Source: Dicyema japonicum
Taxonomy: Eukaryota; Dicyemida; Rhombozoa; Dicyemidae
DNA: 64,000 bases
NCBI GenBank assembly: GCA_011109175.1
Contig: RDEW01000051.1
Span: 118,685 to 182,684 of the forward strand
Direction: 5' to 3'
A program made the translations under genes and the position numbers. Of the stretch, positions 8,340 to 20,126 are shown one piece after another. The notes under the pieces are model-generated. The model was not told where the DNA came from and ran no database searches. It saw only the letters and a list, made by a program, of their open reading frames with translations. Position 1 is the stretch's first letter; every line of letters starts with the position of its first letter.

Positions 8340-11218
8340 GTCTATTTAATTCAGCGTCCTGATTCGAATATCCTCCGTGATCGGCCTGACAAGTTTGTTC
8401 TCTTCCTCTGTCAGGCCTTCATACAATTTCTTCCCGAGGGCTAGTTTTATTGCCGCCCGTCGTGTTTTCTCCAGTCGGGCGGAATCCTTTCTCTCGAGGG
8501 GGTGTAGAACTATCCCTCGCTTCCCTAGATAAGTCTGGGAAGAATCACATTCCGAAAGACAAAGAGCATGGAATCAACGTCCAGCTTCAGTCTTCTAGTA
8601 CAGAACAGTGCCTGCAAAGCCTTCTTCCTCGCCCTTCGACGTCCTTCATGTATGATCCTCTCCCATCGACTGAAATCCCCAGGTATTTCAATGATGAAAC
8701 TCTCGGTATTCAGAGAGTGTAGGGCTCTTCCTGATGTCTACCCGGCCTGCTTATCCTCAAGTAACTGGATTTTTCCGTCGAGAGTTTCATGCCTCTCAGA
8801 TCGCACCAACCCTGGACCTCGTCGATAAACGCTCCTAGTCGCCGCTCTGAGATGTATGCTTTCAGAGATGAATCCAGGATTAAAATGTCGTCCACGTAAA
8901 TCATTAGCTTGGTTCTGACGTTCTGCGAGACGGAAAATCTTCCATAAATATGTTAAATAGCAGGGCAAAGAATAGATCCCTGTGGCACTCCTCTTTTAAA
9001 TGATATTCCATCCGAATAACTTCCACCAACTACCACGTGGATATCCTCCCGTTAAATAGTCTTCAGCCATAAGAACATTTCTTTAGATATTTTATAACGA
9101 ACTAGCTGACAAAATAAAGCCTTGTGCCATACACTGTCGAATGCCTTTGATATGTCGAGACAAATAAGGCTCAACTGGCTTTTCTTCTCAAATGTATAAT
9201 TTCGTAGTTTAGTGAGTAAATACAATTTCCACATGATCTTCCCGGACGGAAACCAAATTGATAAGGTCGTAGAAAGTTACTCTCCTCTATATACCGATTC
9301 AATCTCCTGAATACAATACGTTCCATAATTTTTGATGTAGAACATATAAGGCTTATTGGCCTATAACTGAGGGATCCTTCCTTGCTTTTCCTGGTTTGAA
9401 GATCATCTTCACAATAGATCGTTTCCATAAAGGAGGAACGTGTCCGAGCCTGAAACTCGAGTCATAAATCTCTCGTAGAACAGACAATAGTTCATCAGAA
9501 CCTTCTTTGAACATAATCATGGAGATGCCATCAAATCCTGGAGCCTTGTTCTTGCATTCACGAATTGCTGTTCTAACTTCTGCCATTAAGACTTCTGTCA
9601 AACTACCCAGATTTTCCATAGAGTAATCCATGAAATTAGGCAACTCCTCAGAAAATTTCTGAATACTGAAGGAACTTTTTCCAATGGGATTGTCCTTCTA
9701 TTTTGATCGGCCAGCTCAATGTTTTTCGCTTTTAAACTCCCATTTGTTAGCCTCCTGTACATTCTCCAGAAACAAGGGTTTTTCCAATTAACTTTAGAGG
9801 CTGCATTTTCGGCGTTTACTCTCCAAGCTTCTTGTAACATTTTTTGGATCACATCAATTCTGTATTTCAAGATTTTCCTCAATACATCGTTTGTGCTTCG
9901 CCTTCAGAGTATTCCTCTCGCGAATAAGATCCCGTATTATAGGTGGGCAAGAATCTTTGTTCTTCAGAAAGCTCTTCGAGTAAACCTTCCTTCCATATAA
10001 TTGTAGATACATAGTGTTTGATAGTTCCAAGTTGAAAACGTCCAACTCATTAAGTGTAGAAAAAGAATTAGTCTTCAATAATAAGGTCTCAGACAAAAAA
10101 TGACGATAATGTACCCAGTCTATCGACGAGGTATCGTAGTATAGGAAAATATTTTCTGCAATGTTTAATTCTAGGTTTAGTTATTTCCTGAGATCACTTC
10201 CTATGTCCCAAAGCAACCTTGGTTTGTCCACATGATCCAGGAGCTGAGGAGACACTAGAGCCAATCCCAACATGTCAGCTCCGTTGTATGAGAAATGGTT
10301 AGGTTCTTGAGACGTCAAGACTTCAACTCCAATTTTGCTAGTCAGATCTGCAAGGAGTCGCCCGTCATTATTTTTGCAGCATCCGTAGCTCGTATTCTTA
10401 GCGTTCAAGTCTCCTACCAAAATCGACAACGGGTTTGTTTCGAAAAATTGGACAATTTTCGCAGTAGATCGGGCCAAGTCTTTAGAATATAGCCCTCCCA
10501 CGCTTATCCATCTTCCTCCACATTGAATGTCGACGGACACAAATTCCGACTCGTCGGCCATTACAATGTAATCATTCCGTGTTTGCAAACCGTTTCGAAA
10601 AAAGATTGAAGTTCCAGTTCCAGCCACTGCTCCATCTTTCCATGGAATGCCCACCGAGTTATATCCTTCCATATTATATTTTTTTCCTTGTTTGATTTTC
10701 GTTTCGTTGACTACCAAGACATCCACCTTGGCAATCCTCACAAGTAGCGCTAGTTCATCATGCCTTTTCACCAGGGAGCGGGCATTCACCAGCACTAATT
10801 TCAATTTACTTTTCATCGTTTTGGTTGGTGGCCTGCGCTCTCCACAGCCAGGTCCACCAGACTCCAAAAATCCACTTTCAGCATTTTGCATAAATTGTTC
10901 AGACGAGAGACAATTTCATTCAGCTCCCGAGATACCGACTCGGGGACTCCTGCCTTCCTCTGTTCATGTTTACGTTTGGCGCTCCGATCCACCATGAATG
11001 TGCGAACTATCGGTTCTCATAATCTCTTCTGTCTGTTTGACCATCTCGCAAACTTCTGACTGCCTATGCAAATTTTTCCTTTTAGCGCTCCTCTCCAAAG
11101 GCCAATCAAGAGTATGTGAAATATTGGTCCACTTCATTTCTTGAATTGGCTTGATTCCTTTTTTTCTAGACACTGTTTGTCTGGAGATTATTTTCTTCAA
11201 CTCAAGACTGCTGGTCAA
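8340..11218 (-). pseudogene. LINE A: Jockey/CR1-like non-LTR retrotransposon, decayed
   Basis: Minus strand, in order: an APE-type endonuclease (LNARSLVKRHDELALLV, VDVLVVNETKIKQG, SILVGDLNAKNTSYG) at 10181-10891; a linker; reverse transcriptase fingers (NKAPGFDGISMIMFKEG, VPPLWKRSIVKMIFKPG) at 9353-9643; SYRPISLICSTSKIMERIV and FGFRPGRSCG at 9171-9428; LDISKAFDSVWHKALF at 9052-9234; the active-site box YVDD near 8896; and the thumb GDFSRWERIIHEGRRARK near 8660. Frame changes separate these blocks, so it cannot make one protein. KAFDSVWH and an N-terminal APE domain place it among Jockey/CR1-group LINEs. Upstream frames (10813-11218) are probably remains of ORF1 or a 5' leader. Confidence 0.85.
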
Positions 11219-11239
11219 CTTTTCTCAAAGATCTACTTC

Positions 11240-11590
11240 TTGATTTTCAACAGAAAAGGGTTATGGTCGCTTCTAGTGTCCTAGATGACGGGCCAATTTA
11301 TTCTTGTAGAAAGAAGAGGGGAACCGAGCGTGATATCTAGCCAAGTCGGCTGATCTGAGATCCTGCCTAGTGTTCTCGTGTTTTTGGATGGGCAATTTAT
11401 GACTGTCAGAGGGGTTGACGGACTGGCCTGTCAGTCAGAGGGTATGCTTGGCGTTAAGATCCCCACAGATCGTAATGTCATTTAAAATCCTCAGAACTTA
11501 CAGGTCCATTGAGTATTTTTGGGGATGACCCAGTAGGAGGTACATAAATACTAAGAACAACTTTCCTCTTGTAGGAGTTTATTTCAATCA
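11240..11590 (-). pseudogene. LINE endonuclease fragment of the LINE B/D type
   Basis: On the minus strand ITICGDLNAKHTL followed by LTGQSV matches the ICGDFNAKHPLWLTGQ endonuclease motif of LINE D. An in-frame stop directly after AKHTL shows it is dead. It lies just upstream of LINE A but belongs to the other family. Confidence 0.7.
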
Positions 11591-11594
11591 TGAA

Positions 11595-11880
11595 GTACCT
11601 GTTCGAATCCCACTGCTGTCCATTCGGTTCAAGGTTCCACGCATCTATGTTGCTTTGGTTTGACGAGTGACGCCGTCATCAGTGAACATCTCACTGCGGA
11701 ACCGGATCGTCTAAAAAAGGACTCATACCCAACAAAAATAAAAGACAAGTGAAGAGCATTCCTTGATTCTCCTTCGTCGATTAGTTATGATAACTGTTTT
11801 TTGCTTAAATAAAGTGTGTGTTCTGGCTGAGGGAGAGATAGCTAATGTGGCTCCTCGTAAAGTGCATTATTGTTAAATGG
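11595..11880 (+). repeat. SINE2 (tRNA-derived) copy with intact B-box (plus)
   Basis: GTTCGAATCCCACTG is a good RNA polymerase III B-box. GGTTCCACGCATCTATG, GACGAGTGACGCCGTCATC, CACTGCGGAACCGG and TTGCTTAAATAAAGTGTGTG follow in the order of the other SINE2 copies. The A-box region and the TTA-repeat tail are degraded. Confidence 0.75.
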
Positions 11881-13274
11881 ATGTGATGATTTGTAACTTC
11901 AGAATCGAGATCCCGAAAGGGTGAACCCACTCGATTTGTGCTGATTAATGTGTCTGATCCATCATAAGAAATTATTTCAAAGGAATCTATGTCTGATGAT
12001 CCACTTAGGACATCATGTTGAGCATCTCATGGTGTTATTGGCCGGTTAACCACGTGGTTGATTGGTCGGAAGGCTGTGGAGTTAATGTATTTTATTTTAC
12101 TAAATGTCTACCTGGAGAAGGGGCGGGGAAAGTCTAATCAATTACAAGTACCACTTCTACCTGTGGTAGGCTTTCGCTTTCCTGAGGCATTCTCTGACCC
12201 AATTCCGAGCATTTTCCATTTTAAATATTTTTTACCAATATTTTTAAATTAAAATAAAAGACTATTAATAATCTATGTTAATTTTGAACACCTCACAAAA
12301 ATTTCTCATTTTGATTGCCAATATTCTCATTTTGATTGGCACTGTCCCACTTTTAATAACACCATTCTCATTTTGATTGGCGCTATTCTCATATTAATGG
12401 GAAATGGTATATATCATTATCCCCGGAGAGCCTTGACTCGGTGTCTTTACTTGAGTCCACATAAGCCTGTGATCTATGGAGAACTGCTCGGTCGTAATGT
12501 AACAGGTATCCTGCATTTTTAGACAAATTCGTGTTTCTAGAACGTACTTTCACTGTTTTATTACTCTGTACGCCCTATTTTAGATAGCCACGATCTTCTC
12601 GTCGTCTGTCAGGAAATGGGACCCGCGAGGCGCCATAACAGCACACTAACATTTTCTCTTTCAATCAGGAAATGGGGGAAAAGTGGGACAACTATCAGAT
12701 CAAATCACAAGTATTCTCTCAGTTGCAAAGAACCCGTAGTTATGCCGAACAGTAATCTATTTGTGTTTTCCTCGCCTCTTCTCTAGTCCTCAATGTGTAT
12801 TGTCCTCTTTTTCGTCTCTGTCAGTCCTCGAATTCTGCGTCTCACCAGAATAAACTTGACGGATCTCTGACGTGGGAATTTGAACTAATTACTTCCTTGG
12901 ATTCGAATCAATAAATTGATTACTCACACGCGAGAAAGCAAGTACATTTAGGAATCCACCGACAACGATCCCTCAACGCAGACATGGTCACTATTCGCCT
13001 TATTTACACGTGGTTCAAAACAAAAAATCCCCTCTACTACCTAGTGCTCAACCACGTGCACAACAAGTCATAAGTCCCAAAAGTCAGCATAAACTCGTGT
13101 GAAAACCAAGGATATCTTCACTGCCAAGTAACAAGCCCAGGTGGATTCACAACTTTGTACAGCACGTGGGTAACTATGAGAGTCCAAACACATCATTGAC
13201 AAGCCAACCTCAACCAACTAGCACGATTAAGGAAAACAGGTAAAGACTAGTAGTAACCCAAATATCAATGTTAA
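11881..13274. other. Intergenic, no gene; short repeated motif
   Basis: No supported coding region. At about 12301-12400 the unit TTCTCATTTTGATTGG recurs three to four times with small changes. Several CACGTG sites lie here (about 12051, 12987, 13050, 13162). Confidence 0.35.
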
Positions 13275-13781
13275 CTAAGACTTTGAGACCAAGTCGATGG
13301 ACCTGACCTTTTCGTTTTCGGACCTTTCGCACAAATATGGAGTAATCAGGTTGCAGAGTGCGGCAAAAAAGAGGATGGACAACCACCAGATCAGAGACCT
13401 CGATATTGATCGAATATTATAGAGACAAATGAGAATGTGGATAGCAAAGTGGGTGACGATGTAATCCATACAGACGGTGGATTTCCCTATTATGATAAAA
13501 ACCATCACGGAGAGGAAAACGGAGGAGGTGCTTAACGAAAATATCACGGAAACGGGAGAGTAATCAAACAGTTCCACAGTCTAGGAATAGCAGGAAAATA
13601 TACGTTCGGGTTGAAGATGAGACTGAGAGTGAGCGGAAAATGAAATATTTTGGAGAAGATCAGGAGGTTGAACAGCGAAGATATAAAAGCTTGTTAATAG
13701 AATAATAATCTCCGAAATAATGAGCATAGGATTGCTATTTTGAGTCTTTAAGAATTTGAATCCACAAAACAAACGAAACAT
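13275..13781 (-). CDS. SYS1: SYS1-like Golgi membrane protein, copy 1
   Basis: Start ATG 13781, stop 13275, one 23-nt intron after the NPN codons. SYS1 is a four-pass Golgi protein that recruits the ARL3/ARFRP1 GTPase. Visible matches: NPMLIISEIIILLTSFYIF (family DPLLIxSQIxL), a second hydrophobic helix VSVIFSLSTSSVFLSVMVF, GKSTVCMDYIVTHFAIHIL (family GKQCLDFTxTxHxxH), IWWLSILFFAAL and ITPYLCERSE (family GEYLCMRTE). Compared with copy 2, exon 1 lacks two bases near 13672, which shifts the frame across about 25 codons; an assembly indel or early decay are both possible. It lies in tandem with copy 2 at 16026-16538. Confidence 0.8.
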
Positions 13782-14084
13782 AACAAAATAGAAACGTCAA
13801 TTTATATGATTTTTTAATTTAATTTTTTATTTAATTTAAATTAATTTTTATTTTACAAAAAGAACAAAATGTCAATAGGTGATTAATAAACGTTATAAAC
13901 ACTTGAGTTACCTCTTGTGATTGTGTCTCCTGAATCTACAATTTATTTCAACCTAAGAGAAGATGACAGGGTCACTTCTGATACGAGGCGAAGAAATGTT
14001 TTTGTAAAAAACTATGTCAACTTTATGCGAAACAAAAATTTTACAAAAAAGTAAAACAAGTTAAAAGGCCGTCTGGTGCCATGT
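13782..14084. other. AT-rich region upstream of SYS1 copy 1
   Basis: Very AT-rich between 13800 and 13870; no gene seen. Confidence 0.3.
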
Positions 14085-14275
14085 GGCTATTTGATTGAGA
14101 TTTATCCTCTTCGTTCTAGTGGTGTCATCGGACCCACCTAACACAAGAGACGTCCAATGTCTGGTTTCTATTCAAAAAAATCCATCTCTTCATTCAACGA
14201 GAGACTAATTTGCTCTCTCAGATTTTCGGACAAGTCCCCTGGGTCACTGCGCCCAGATGAGGACTCTATTTGAAT
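14085..14275 (+). repeat. SINE1 5' part, truncated (plus)
   Basis: GCCATGTGGCTATTTGATTG, then CTAGTGGTGTCATCGGACCC match the family head and first box. The copy stops before the 3' hairpin and the next SINE1 copy follows directly. Confidence 0.55.
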
Positions 14276-14600
14276 TCGCCATGTGGTCTTTCGTGGCTAA
14301 TTGGTTGAATTTCTGTTGATTTTGTCTGTTCCTCCTCTTTCCCTTCTTACTAGAGTGCCGTCATGTGATTCACCTCTCAGGTGGCGGCCAGTGCCAGATT
14401 TGCAAAGAAAAAATATCATTTGCTCTCCCCCACTCCATTGGAGAAGTTTCCACACAGCAAGGAATGGACCTCATTTACCTTTTATGCTGGTTCTGTAGGG
14501 ACGTGACGTTGAAGGACTGTTTCTGTAACAGTGGAAACTGATACACTTAGCGGTAACTGTTAACTCTTTCTCGGTGTTTCCGGGGTAATAAACTAATTAA
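14276..14600 (+). repeat. SINE1 copy (plus)
   Basis: GCCATGTGGTC head, GAGTGCCGTCATGTGATTC, CCCCCACTCCATTGGAG, CTTTATGCTGG and the 3' CTTTCTCGGTGTTTCCGG GGTAATAAACTAA tail, in order. Confidence 0.7.
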
Positions 14601-16025
14601 TTTGACTTAAATAAAGTCTAATGTCACTTGGATCACAAAATTTCAATTTGTTTTCCTCACTTGTCAGTAAATACGTTTCTTTGTCTAAAAATGTTACTAT
14701 TGATTTTTCCAATTATAAATTCCATTCCCCAAAATTAGAATTCTACCGCCTGGGTTTAGAAACACTGCCCTTGAAGATTACCCTTTCTCTTCCGCAACCT
14801 GGATTCCAACACGGTTAGTTTCTACGCGACACCTGACGGACGACTTCAAATACTCCCTCAATGCAGATTAACCTATCGTCCAATCAGAAACTGTGTACAA
14901 CTGGCTGACAACCAACCTCCGAGGCTCAACTGAAGTTCGGATGTGTATACGACTGGTCGACTGCCATCCTTTCAACATTGGCAATAAAATCAACGTGCAG
15001 CGAGAACCGGAAAGCATCTGAATTGTGCTCATTCTCTTAGGAAACGGCTGTTATGCCTAGGAAATTTCTAACTGTAAGAGAATCATTCGTACGGGATGGA
15101 AACCATATATCAAGGATGATACTCAATAAGTTGGCACGTGGAGTGGATTTGAATATAGCATATCACCAGGGAGGAGCAATACATATCTGAGATGTATTAA
15201 GTCGATATACCCCCAACGACCGTGTAGCTTAGTGGTTAGGTTGTCACACTAAAATAAGACATTTTTTGAACTCACGGAAGCTCGATGGAGACGTTTTATT
15301 GAGAATGGACTGGAAACCCCAGCTAGTGTCTCCTCCAACGCTCAGATTCCATGGCGACCAAAGACCACCCTACCGATTGTCTTTGACAAGGACCTCCACA
15401 AGATTAGGAAGGGCTTCGGAGAGGGAGATGACTTTGATAAACTACGGGAGCTCGCTTGCGGCATGAACAAATGGAGGAGGATGCTGTCGTTGGTTTCTCG
15501 GGTTTCACATGCTTTGCCGTGACAATGACACATCAAAGTGGATTAACAGTAAGGACTTACTTTTTGGAGAACCCTGTCTTAAATAGCGGGAAATGTGCCT
15601 TGGGTTGTCGAGGATGTGAAGAAGTTATTTGGGGCAAATCATATTTGGGTCAGGCGGGATTACAGTCCATCCGTTACTTCCATGTTCCCAAGTTTGCACA
15701 CCCGATGTCTCTCAAGCTCGAGGGGAATGAGAGATCACATCATAATGAGGAGGTAAAGACAGTTTCGCCATAGACCATCGGAGTCACATCACCACCTCTC
15801 TCTGGCCCTCAAATTGGGCCAGAGTACTTTTAAAACCAGCCATCCCACTGCTAGCACGTGTCATCCACATAAACAGCATATTTTTGAAAATCATTTTAAA
15901 AGACACGTGGTTACCCAAGATTGTTTAGAATCACCAAAACTACTGCCAAACTCTGGATTAGCGACTTATCCACTAAGTACACCATTAAGCACAAAAATTG
16001 ACCAAAATATCGAGTCAAATGTTAA
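14601..16025. other. No supported gene; tRNA-like SINE head at about 15219
   Basis: Short open frames on both strands are not recognisable. At 15222-15270 GTGTAGCTTAGTGGTTAGG resembles an A-box and TTTGAACTCAC a weak B-box, as in the SINE2 head; the rest of the SINE is missing. CACGTG occurs near 15136, 15855 and 15903. Confidence 0.35.
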
Positions 16026-16538
16026 CTAAGACTTTGTGATCAAGTCACTGCCCGTGATCTTTTCAGACCTTTCGCACAAATAGGGGGTGATCAGGTTGCA
16101 GATTGCGGCAAAAAGGAGGATGGACAACCACCAATTTGTGGAGATATTCGGGAACGTCCCATATTAATGAGACATGTGCCAATGTGGATGGAGAAATTGA
16201 CGATGATGTAATCCATGCAGATGGAAGACTTTCCGATTAGGGAGAAAACCATCACGGAAAGTAAAACGGAGGACATACTGAAGGAGAATATCACGGAAAC
16301 GGGGGAGTAATCGTACAATTCCATAATCTAGAAATAACAGAAATTGTACGTTAGGGTTGAAAGGGTGATCGAGGGTGATCTTGAAACCAAACATCTTGGA
16401 GAAGACCTTCAGGTTGAAGAGAGTGAAGATGTAAAAGCTTGATATCAGAATGAGAATCTCGGAAATAACCAGTAGTGGGTCAAAATTTAGCCTCTTTAAG
16501 TACTTGACTCCCCGAAACCAAAAAAAATGACGAAACAT
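16026..16538 (-). CDS. SYS1: SYS1-like Golgi membrane protein, copy 2 (frame break)
   Basis: Start ATG 16538, stop 16026, a 22-nt intron at the same place as in copy 1. Exon 1 is intact and reads FDPLLVISEILILISSFYIF then LFNLKVFSKMFGFKITL; exon 2 has GKSSICMDYIIVNFSIHIG and, after a break near 16158, NISTNWWLSILLFAAICNLI and TPYLCERSEKI. Restoring one base in the GGG run near 16158 gives the spacing seen in other animals' SYS1. Whether this is an assembly error or a dying duplicate cannot be told here. It is a tandem paralogue of the 13275-13781 gene. Confidence 0.78.
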
Positions 16539-16950
16539 AGAAATGGCAAACTATTTATTATTACAATTAATTTTTATTCAAAAATGTTTTTTATAACTAA
16601 TTTTTTTTATTAATAATAATTATTATAAATAAATAAAAAAGTTATAATAATAACAATAAATAAGCCGGCATTTGCTGTGTCCCACATAGTAGTCGGTCTT
16701 TTCTGTTAGTGAGGCTGGAGTAACTAACTATATAAGTAGTTCTTAAGACGGATTATTTTCGACATATTTCCGGATTTTGTGTCGGATCGATTATTTTTGC
16801 ATTTATTTATCCAAATTGACAACTCTTATCTCATAGCCTATCTATTCGTAAGAACTAATAGGGTCTTCTCTTCAGAATTAATGAGACGACCTCAAGATAA
16901 CCACGTGTCAAATCCATTGCTAGAAGCAGATATTCCTTAGACTTTCAATT
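16539..16950. other. AT-rich region upstream of SYS1 copy 2
   Basis: Mostly A/T to about 16660; no gene. One CACGTG near 16902. Confidence 0.3.
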
Positions 16951-19900
16951 ATTTTATTTATTTAACCCAAGAACACCAATAGTTAATTTAATTGTAGTAA
17001 ACTAATTAGTGATCCCGGCCGCCTCCATCAGGTCTTTCATCTTTTCCGGTGGACCTTCCGAGATCCAACACAGCTTCTCTGAGGACGGGAGGGTTTTGAA
17101 AGAAATGCAAGAGGGGTGATGTAAAGTCTTCTAGTAAGACCCAATCCATTAGAGCATTGTAGGAAGTTGGATTTTCGGCACAGAGCGGCAAATCCCTTCC
17201 CATTTTGTCCGATAAGGTCTTCCAGAGAGTGGGTGTGAGACTGACTGTTCTCACGAGCTTGCCGATAGTTGTAGCTGATAGGGACTGAATATCATTGGTT
17301 TTCTGTTTGTTCGTCCAGGATAGGTTGATTCCCTAAGACGCACAGGCGTAGCTGATAGATGGCTCAATGAATTGTTTATGTCGTAGTTTCAATGCTGGGA
17401 AAGGGGTTCTGATGCCACCAAAAATAGATTTGATCAAACCAAGCTTTCTTGAACAGGTTCCGGAGATATATTCGACATGAGGGGAGAAGGTCATGTGCGT
17501 GTCAAAGGCGACTCCTAAGATTTTCAATTTCTTCGTAAAAGGTATTTTAGTTTGGTTGATAAATAAATCAACGGTCATTCTTCCAAGACGTTTGTCTGAG
17601 GTAAATAGGGATGTGGAGGACTTCTCAGGAGATATATCAAGTCTGTTGGAGATTAACCAATTTTGAATCACGTGTAGTTGTTTTTGAACTCTTTCTGAGG
17701 CTTTTAGGAGATCCTGGTCACGGGATCCAATTAGAATGTCATCAGCATAGGAGAGGAGAAGATCGTCTTTATCAACTGATCGTGGCAAATCGGACATAAA
17801 AAGGTTGAATAAGGCGGGGGACAAAGGAGAGCCTTGCGGAACACCATTGGGAAGTAGTCTCGAAAGTGATTTGGTCCCATCCATACAAACCCGGGCCCTT
17901 CTCCCGCTGAGGAAATTCGAAAGCCAGAGTTTTAGATTGGGGTTAATGGAGAGTCCAAATAATTTCCTGGTTAAGATTTTCCTGGAGACAGAGTCAAAGG
18001 CTTTACGCAGATCCACAGAGCAGACGATGGTTTTGAGGTGACGAGGACTTGAGTTGAAGCCATCAAGGATAAATTGATTGAGAGAAGTAAGGTGGGTGGA
18101 CGTTGAATAGAACTTTCTGAAGCCACGTTGAGAGGAACTGAAGGGAAGGGACGGGAAATGAGACCAAGTACCAGTTTTTCCAATAATTTTGAAAATGAAC
18201 ATAATAGAGAAATTGATCGGTATGAAGGGGGATTGTTTTTGTCCTTGCTAGGTTTTGGTATTGGGGGTATGTGGGAAAGTTTCCAAATCGTAGGGATGGA
18301 ATCCATATTCAAAGAATAGTTGAAAATAAGGGAGATTACCCCAATAGTAACCAATCCAAGGTGTTTAAGAAGTATTGAAGGGATGCCATCTGGACCACAA
18401 GAGCGGGAGGGATTAATCATCTTCAAGCCTTCGAATACGTTTGAATGAGAAATAAAGGTGATCGGCGGGATTCTTTTAGGTCTCATCGAGAACAAAGAGG
18501 GTCCATCCATTTTCTTGAAGGTTTTGTGACTTATAGTTTATTTAAGCTGTGTTGGTCTGTCTTTTGTTTCGTGGTGGAGTTTTCTTTAGGGCCAAGTCTT
18601 TTTATTGCCTTCCAGACCATCTGGGTAGATTTCTGAAATGGGAGAGAGCAGATTTGCTTTTCCCACTTGTTTGCTTCAGCCCTTCTGATCCTTTTTGAAA
18701 TTTCATCATTGAGAGACTTTGTCTGGGATTTCTGTCCCGGGAGGGGAGGTACGTGTCTTTTCAAGCGGTTTCTTTCTCTGATTAGTGATTTGGTATTCTG
18801 ATCCAAAATTTCGTTGTAGTATTTGAACCTTCCACGAGGGATGAATCTACTACGAGCATCAAGAATTATTTTGTTCAAATGGTCGACGGCCTCATCAATA
18901 GAACGGAATATGTTCAAGTCAAAGCAAAGTAGAGCCTGGTTTTGAGTAGCCGTCCCAATTTGCTTTTTTGTAATTGAAGAAAGAAACAGTTGTTTTTGGA
19001 TGATAGAGAAATTTTTTGAATCGAATGATTATTGGATTATGATCGGAAGATAATCCGTAATGTACTGTCCATGAAATGTTGGGTCCAAGAGTTGATGAAC
19101 AGAAAGTGATGTCGGGGATGTAGATGAATCACCTTCCTTGAATGGAGTTCTCGTGTGCATAGTGGGGCTGTTGAGGATTGTCATGGAGGAGAGTTGTTTT
19201 ATTAAGGATAGTCCTCTTGAGTCAGTTGTTTGTGATTTCAACCAGGCAGGGTGCTTTGCATTAAAATCTCCACAAAGTATTAGGTTTTCTAGGTTGTTTA
19301 GTCTGGATAAGTCCAACAAGAATCCTTTCGAGCAAGATGACGGAGGAGGGACATATATGTTAGCAATTTTGAGAGTACTCGATCAGTTTGATATTGAAAT
19401 TCCGGAGATTTCCGTGGTCCCATCGTTAGTTAGCGACTTATGTTCAGCGGATATGTCAGAATAACGAAGGTTCTTTCTGATGATGGTAAGAAGGCCTCCA
19501 CCGAGGCGGTTCGGGCGATCTAGGCGGATGCAGTCGAAACCTGGAAAATGAGGAGTAGTCGCGACTGAGTCAACTTGCTTTCTTGGAGCAGGATCACGTC
19601 AATGTTTTGGTTGTTTGTGAAGGATCGTAATTCGAGAATTTTGCTCTTTATTCCATTGATGTTAATCTGCAGAATTGAAAGTTGGGGACCTGGGTTGAGC
19701 TCGATGTTGCCAAAGAGTAGTAGAAGGATCCCATTGAGAGTTGATGGGAGAAGAGTTGAAGGAAGCCGTCCGAAGGAACCAACTTCGGATGGGGGTGAGC
19801 AAATGGTCTTTTTCCTAGGTGCACCCTGAGCGGTTCCAGAAACGTTATGACTGGTAGACCACATGACGCCACGTTTAATTTTAATTATGAATTGGAGTTT

Positions 19901-20045
19901 ATGATAATTAACCGAGAAATGAGGCCAAGATATCGAAGTGGGTTTAACTTTTTTTGGTTGCGTGTGAGTCCCTGTAGACAATCTGGTTCCGCAGCAGTAG
20001 CTAGATCCAAACCCGGAACCAATATGGAATTGTCATATCACTGAG
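16951..20045 (-). mobile_element. LINE B: near full-length APE-type LINE with a 2A-like motif
   Basis: Minus strand. A leader ends in a hydrophobic run and GNIELNPGP (19685-19711), a 2A-like ribosome-skipping signature. It is followed by the APE endonuclease (LSILQININGIKSKILEL, DVILLQESKL; ILCGDFNAKHPAW at 19029-19319), a basic linker at 18531-18917, and reverse transcriptase: SRSCGPDGIPSILLKHL, VDLRKAFDSVSRKILTRKL, NGVPQGSPLSPALFNLF, LLSYADDILIGS and FTKKLKILGVAFDTHM (17333-18510). The C-terminus is at 17006-17254. It ends GGGATCACTAATTAGTTTAC...CTTGGGTTAAATAAATAA. A few frame changes (after 18510, near 18917 and in the endonuclease) break the ORF. CR1/L2/Crack group by its layout (inference). 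Confidence 0.9.
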
Positions 20046-20126
20046 CCATCCCGGCATTATTAAATTTTAAAGAATAAAATTATTAAAATTTCAATTAATT
20101 TATTATTAAATTAAAATTAAATTTAT

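Noticed and set aside
10295-10997. Plus-strand frames opposite LINE A
   Set aside because: The minus strand clearly encodes the APE endonuclease; these are shadows.
15219-15290. Possible tRNA gene (GTAGCTTAGTGGTTAGG ... TTTGAACTCAC)
   Set aside because: No cloverleaf can be made: the anticodon and T arms do not pair. It fits better as a broken SINE2 head.
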